49,643 nucleotides of DNA from Candidatus Curtissbacteria bacterium RIFCSPLOWO2_02_41_11 (GTDB lineage Bacteria; Patescibacteriota; Microgenomatia; Curtissbacterales; GWA2-41-24): positions 1 to 49,643 of the forward strand of contig MFBU01000005.1 of assembly GCA_001775055.1 (NCBI GenBank). Reading direction: 5' to 3'. Both the position numbers and the translations under genes were made by a program. Each line of letters opens with the position of its first letter. Within the stretch, counting starts at the first letter, position 1. The notes below the pieces were generated by a model. That model did not search any database. It saw nothing but the letters and a program-made list of their open reading frames with translations, and was not told the DNA's origin. Of the stretch, positions 47,935-49,643 are shown piece after piece.

Positions 47935-49152
47935 TTGTTAAAATCAAAATCCTCAAAACCAACGGGATCTTCTCGCGCTAAACCCTTCGGTAAAACTCAG
48001 GGTAAACCTACCTCAATGGAGGAGTTACTCGCCTCAAGCGGGTACCAAATTCCTTCAATTCGGCGTGGACAGGAAGTAAGCGGTAAAATCGTTTCGATTT
48101 CCCATTCGGAGATCTTAGTTGATATCGGCGCCAAAAGCGAAGGAATTGTTGCCAGCAGGGAAATGTCTTCTATCCGAGATATCATTTCCGGGCTTTCTGT
48201 GGGAGACACGATTGATGTGACGGTTATCTACCCGGAAAATGACGCCGGTCAAGTGGTGCTTTCAATGCGCAAGCTTTCGCAGGATGTCCGTTGGCAGGAT
48301 CTTGAGGATAAAAAGAATAGCGATGAGGAGATTGGAGTAGTTGCTCTTGAGGTCAATCGAGGCGGTGTAATCTGTGATTATACGGGACTGCGCGGGTTTT
48401 TGCCGGCTTCGCTGCTTACTAAAATCCCTTCGAATCTTGCCGATTTAATCGGTAAGAGCCTGACTGCTCGGGTTATTGAAGTTGACAGGCAAGGCAATAG
48501 ACTTATTTTTTCCCAAAAGCAGCCTGACACTAAAGATCTTAAGGCTATTGGCAAGCTTTTAGCGAAGGTCAAGATAGGCCAGAAGCTTGCCGGAGTGGTT
48601 AGCGCGATTTTACCATTTGGAATTTTTGTGGAAGTTAACGTAAACGGTAAAGAAGGTCAAGAAGGTAAGGATGGTTCGGAAGGTGAAAAATTGAAACCTT
48701 CTAAGTCTTCTCAACCCTCCCAACCTTCTAAATCTTCTAAGCTCGAGGGCTTAGTGCATATATCGGAGATTTCCTGGGAGAAAGTTGAAGATCCTTCCAG
48801 GCTTTTTAAAGTAGGGGATCGCGTCGAGGTAATGGTAATTGCTAAGGAAGAGGCAACCGGCAGGTTAAATCTGTCGATCAAACAGCTGGCTCACGATCCC
48901 TTTTTGGAAGCATCGGCGGCCTTTTCCAAAGACGAAGAGGTTACCGGCAGTGTAGCCAGAGTTACCCCTTATGGAGTTTTTATGACTTTGAAAAACGGGG
49001 TTGAGGGTTTTGTGCCTATCTCCAAAATTTCTCCAAACGAGAATTATCAAATCGGGCAGAAAATTACCTGTACGATTGAGTCAATCGATTCAAAAGCCCG
49101 GCGAATTTCGCTTTCGCCACTGGTTCGAGAAAAACCGATTTTGTATAGGTAG
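47935..49152 (+). CDS. rpsA: S1-domain RNA-binding protein (ribosomal protein S1-like)
   Basis: Repeated S1 domains: GQEVSGKIVSISHSEILVDIGAKSEGIV; GQKLAGVVSAILPFGIFVEV...LEGLVHISEISWEKVEDPSRLFKVGDRVEVMV; GSVARVTPYGVFMTLKNGVEGFVPISKI. Start (TTG 47935 or ATG 48016) uncertain. Confidence 0.85.
   Translation: MLKSKSSKPTGSSRAKPFGKTQGKPTSMEELLASSGYQIPSIRRGQEVSGKIVSISHSEILVDIGAKSEGIVASREMSSIRDIISGLSVGDTIDVTVIYPENDAGQVVLSMRKLSQDVRWQDLEDKKNSDEEIGVVALEVNRGGVICDYTGLRGFLPASLLTKIPSNLADLIGKSLTARVIEVDRQGNRLIFSQKQPDTKDLKAIGKLLAKVKIGQKLAGVVSAILPFGIFVEVNVNGKEGQEGKDGSEGEKLKPSKSSQPSQPSKSSKLEGLVHISEISWEKVEDPSRLFKVGDRVEVMVIAKEEATGRLNLSIKQLAHDPFLEASAAFSKDEEVTGSVARVTPYGVFMTLKNGVEGFVPISKISPNENYQIGQKITCTIESIDSKARRISLSPLVREKPILYR
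48652..48740 (+). repeat. Nonamer-phased palindrome inserted in frame in an S1 domain
   Basis: GAAGGTCAA-GAAGGTAAG-GATGGTTCG-GAAGGTGAA then CCTTCTAAG-TCTTCTCAA-CCCTCCCAA-CCTTCTAAA-TCTTCTAAG. Confidence 0.85.
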
Positions 49153-49158
49153 CAGCAT

Positions 49159-49276
49159 TAGAAGTGGGAAGTTGGAAGTGAGAGGCTGGAAATTGATGTG
49201 AGAATTTTAAGAAATCGAATTATCCCACTTCGATAATCTAGCGTCGCATTTCTCACCTCTCACTTCTTGAAGTTGA
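49159..49276 (+). repeat. Heptamer-phased palindrome between S1 and radA
   Basis: AGAAGTG-GGAAGTT-GGAAGTG-AGAGGCT-GGAAATT...TTTCTCACCTCTCACTTCTTGAAGTTG. Confidence 0.8.
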
Positions 49277-49283
49277 TTGATTG

Positions 49284-49643
49284 ATGAAGATTCACTCTGA
49301 GTTTGTTTGCCAACAGTGTGGGTATCGATCTGCCTCATTTTTGGGCAAGTGTCCAAATTGTGGCGAGTGGAACTCGCTCGTTGAGCAGATCGCCCAGGAG
49401 CAGAAGTCGGAAAGTCGGATTCAGCAGGCAGAAGTGGAGCTTGTTAGGCTTGCCGAAGTTAAAAGCCAGAAGTTTCCCAGAATTGCGACTGGTTTTTTGG
49501 AGTTTGATCGGGTTTTGGGTGGCGGTATTGTTCCCGGTTCAATTGTTTTAATTGCTGGCGATCCGGGTATTGGCAAGAGTACATTGTTGCTGCAGACAGC
49601 AATGGTTATTGCTCGGGGTCCTGTCAGTCGTTTTCTTCCCGCC
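49284..49643 (+). CDS. radA: DNA repair protein RadA/Sms, truncated by window end
   Basis: MKIHSEFVCQQCGYRSASFLGKCPNCGEWNSLVEQ (N-terminal zinc finger) and GGGIVPGSIVLIAGDPGIGKSTLLLQTA (Walker A). Not in the supplied ORF track. Confidence 0.93.
   Translation, partial: MKIHSEFVCQQCGYRSASFLGKCPNCGEWNSLVEQIAQEQKSESRIQQAEVELVRLAEVKSQKFPRIATGFLEFDRVLGGGIVPGSIVLIAGDPGIGKSTLLLQTAMVIARGPVSRFLPA

Overview
AT-rich bacterial window using the standard stop code. The style suggests a Candidate Phyla Radiation / Microgenomates genome, but that is inference; I ran no searches. (1) 1-4.1 kb holds the 3' end of a surface protein with a sorting-signal-like C-terminus, a PST-rich single-TM protein, a TMTC-like GT-C/TPR protein and an exosortase-family protein. 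(2) 5.3-39.6 kb is a very large cell-surface glycan locus: GT-C membrane proteins, GT2/GT4 glycosyltransferases, six methyltransferase domains, a NodU/CmcH-type carbamoyltransferase, a flippase, Gfo/Idh, ATP-grasp and HAD. (3) 39.7-44.9 kb is an rRNA locus without 16S: promoter, tRNA-Ala(TGC), an oversized 23S of about 3.65 kb, a 154-aa ORF, and 5S with its own apparent promoter. (4) 44.9 kb to the end holds a 710-aa protein with a possible ART-like C-terminus, a small hypothetical, an S1-domain protein and the 5' end of radA. The most unusual signal is a class of elements defined by architecture rather than sequence. Short direct repeats phased at 7 nt (sometimes 9 or 10 nt) often form two inverted arms of a hairpin, and each locus has its own unit sequence. 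They occur between genes, in-frame inside conserved protein genes (S1, GT-C proteins, a GT2-methyltransferase fusion) and several times inside the 23S rRNA gene. A separate sequence-conserved element is shared between an intergenic region (7587-7780) and the 23S gene (40235-40355). All coordinates and identity counts were made by eye.
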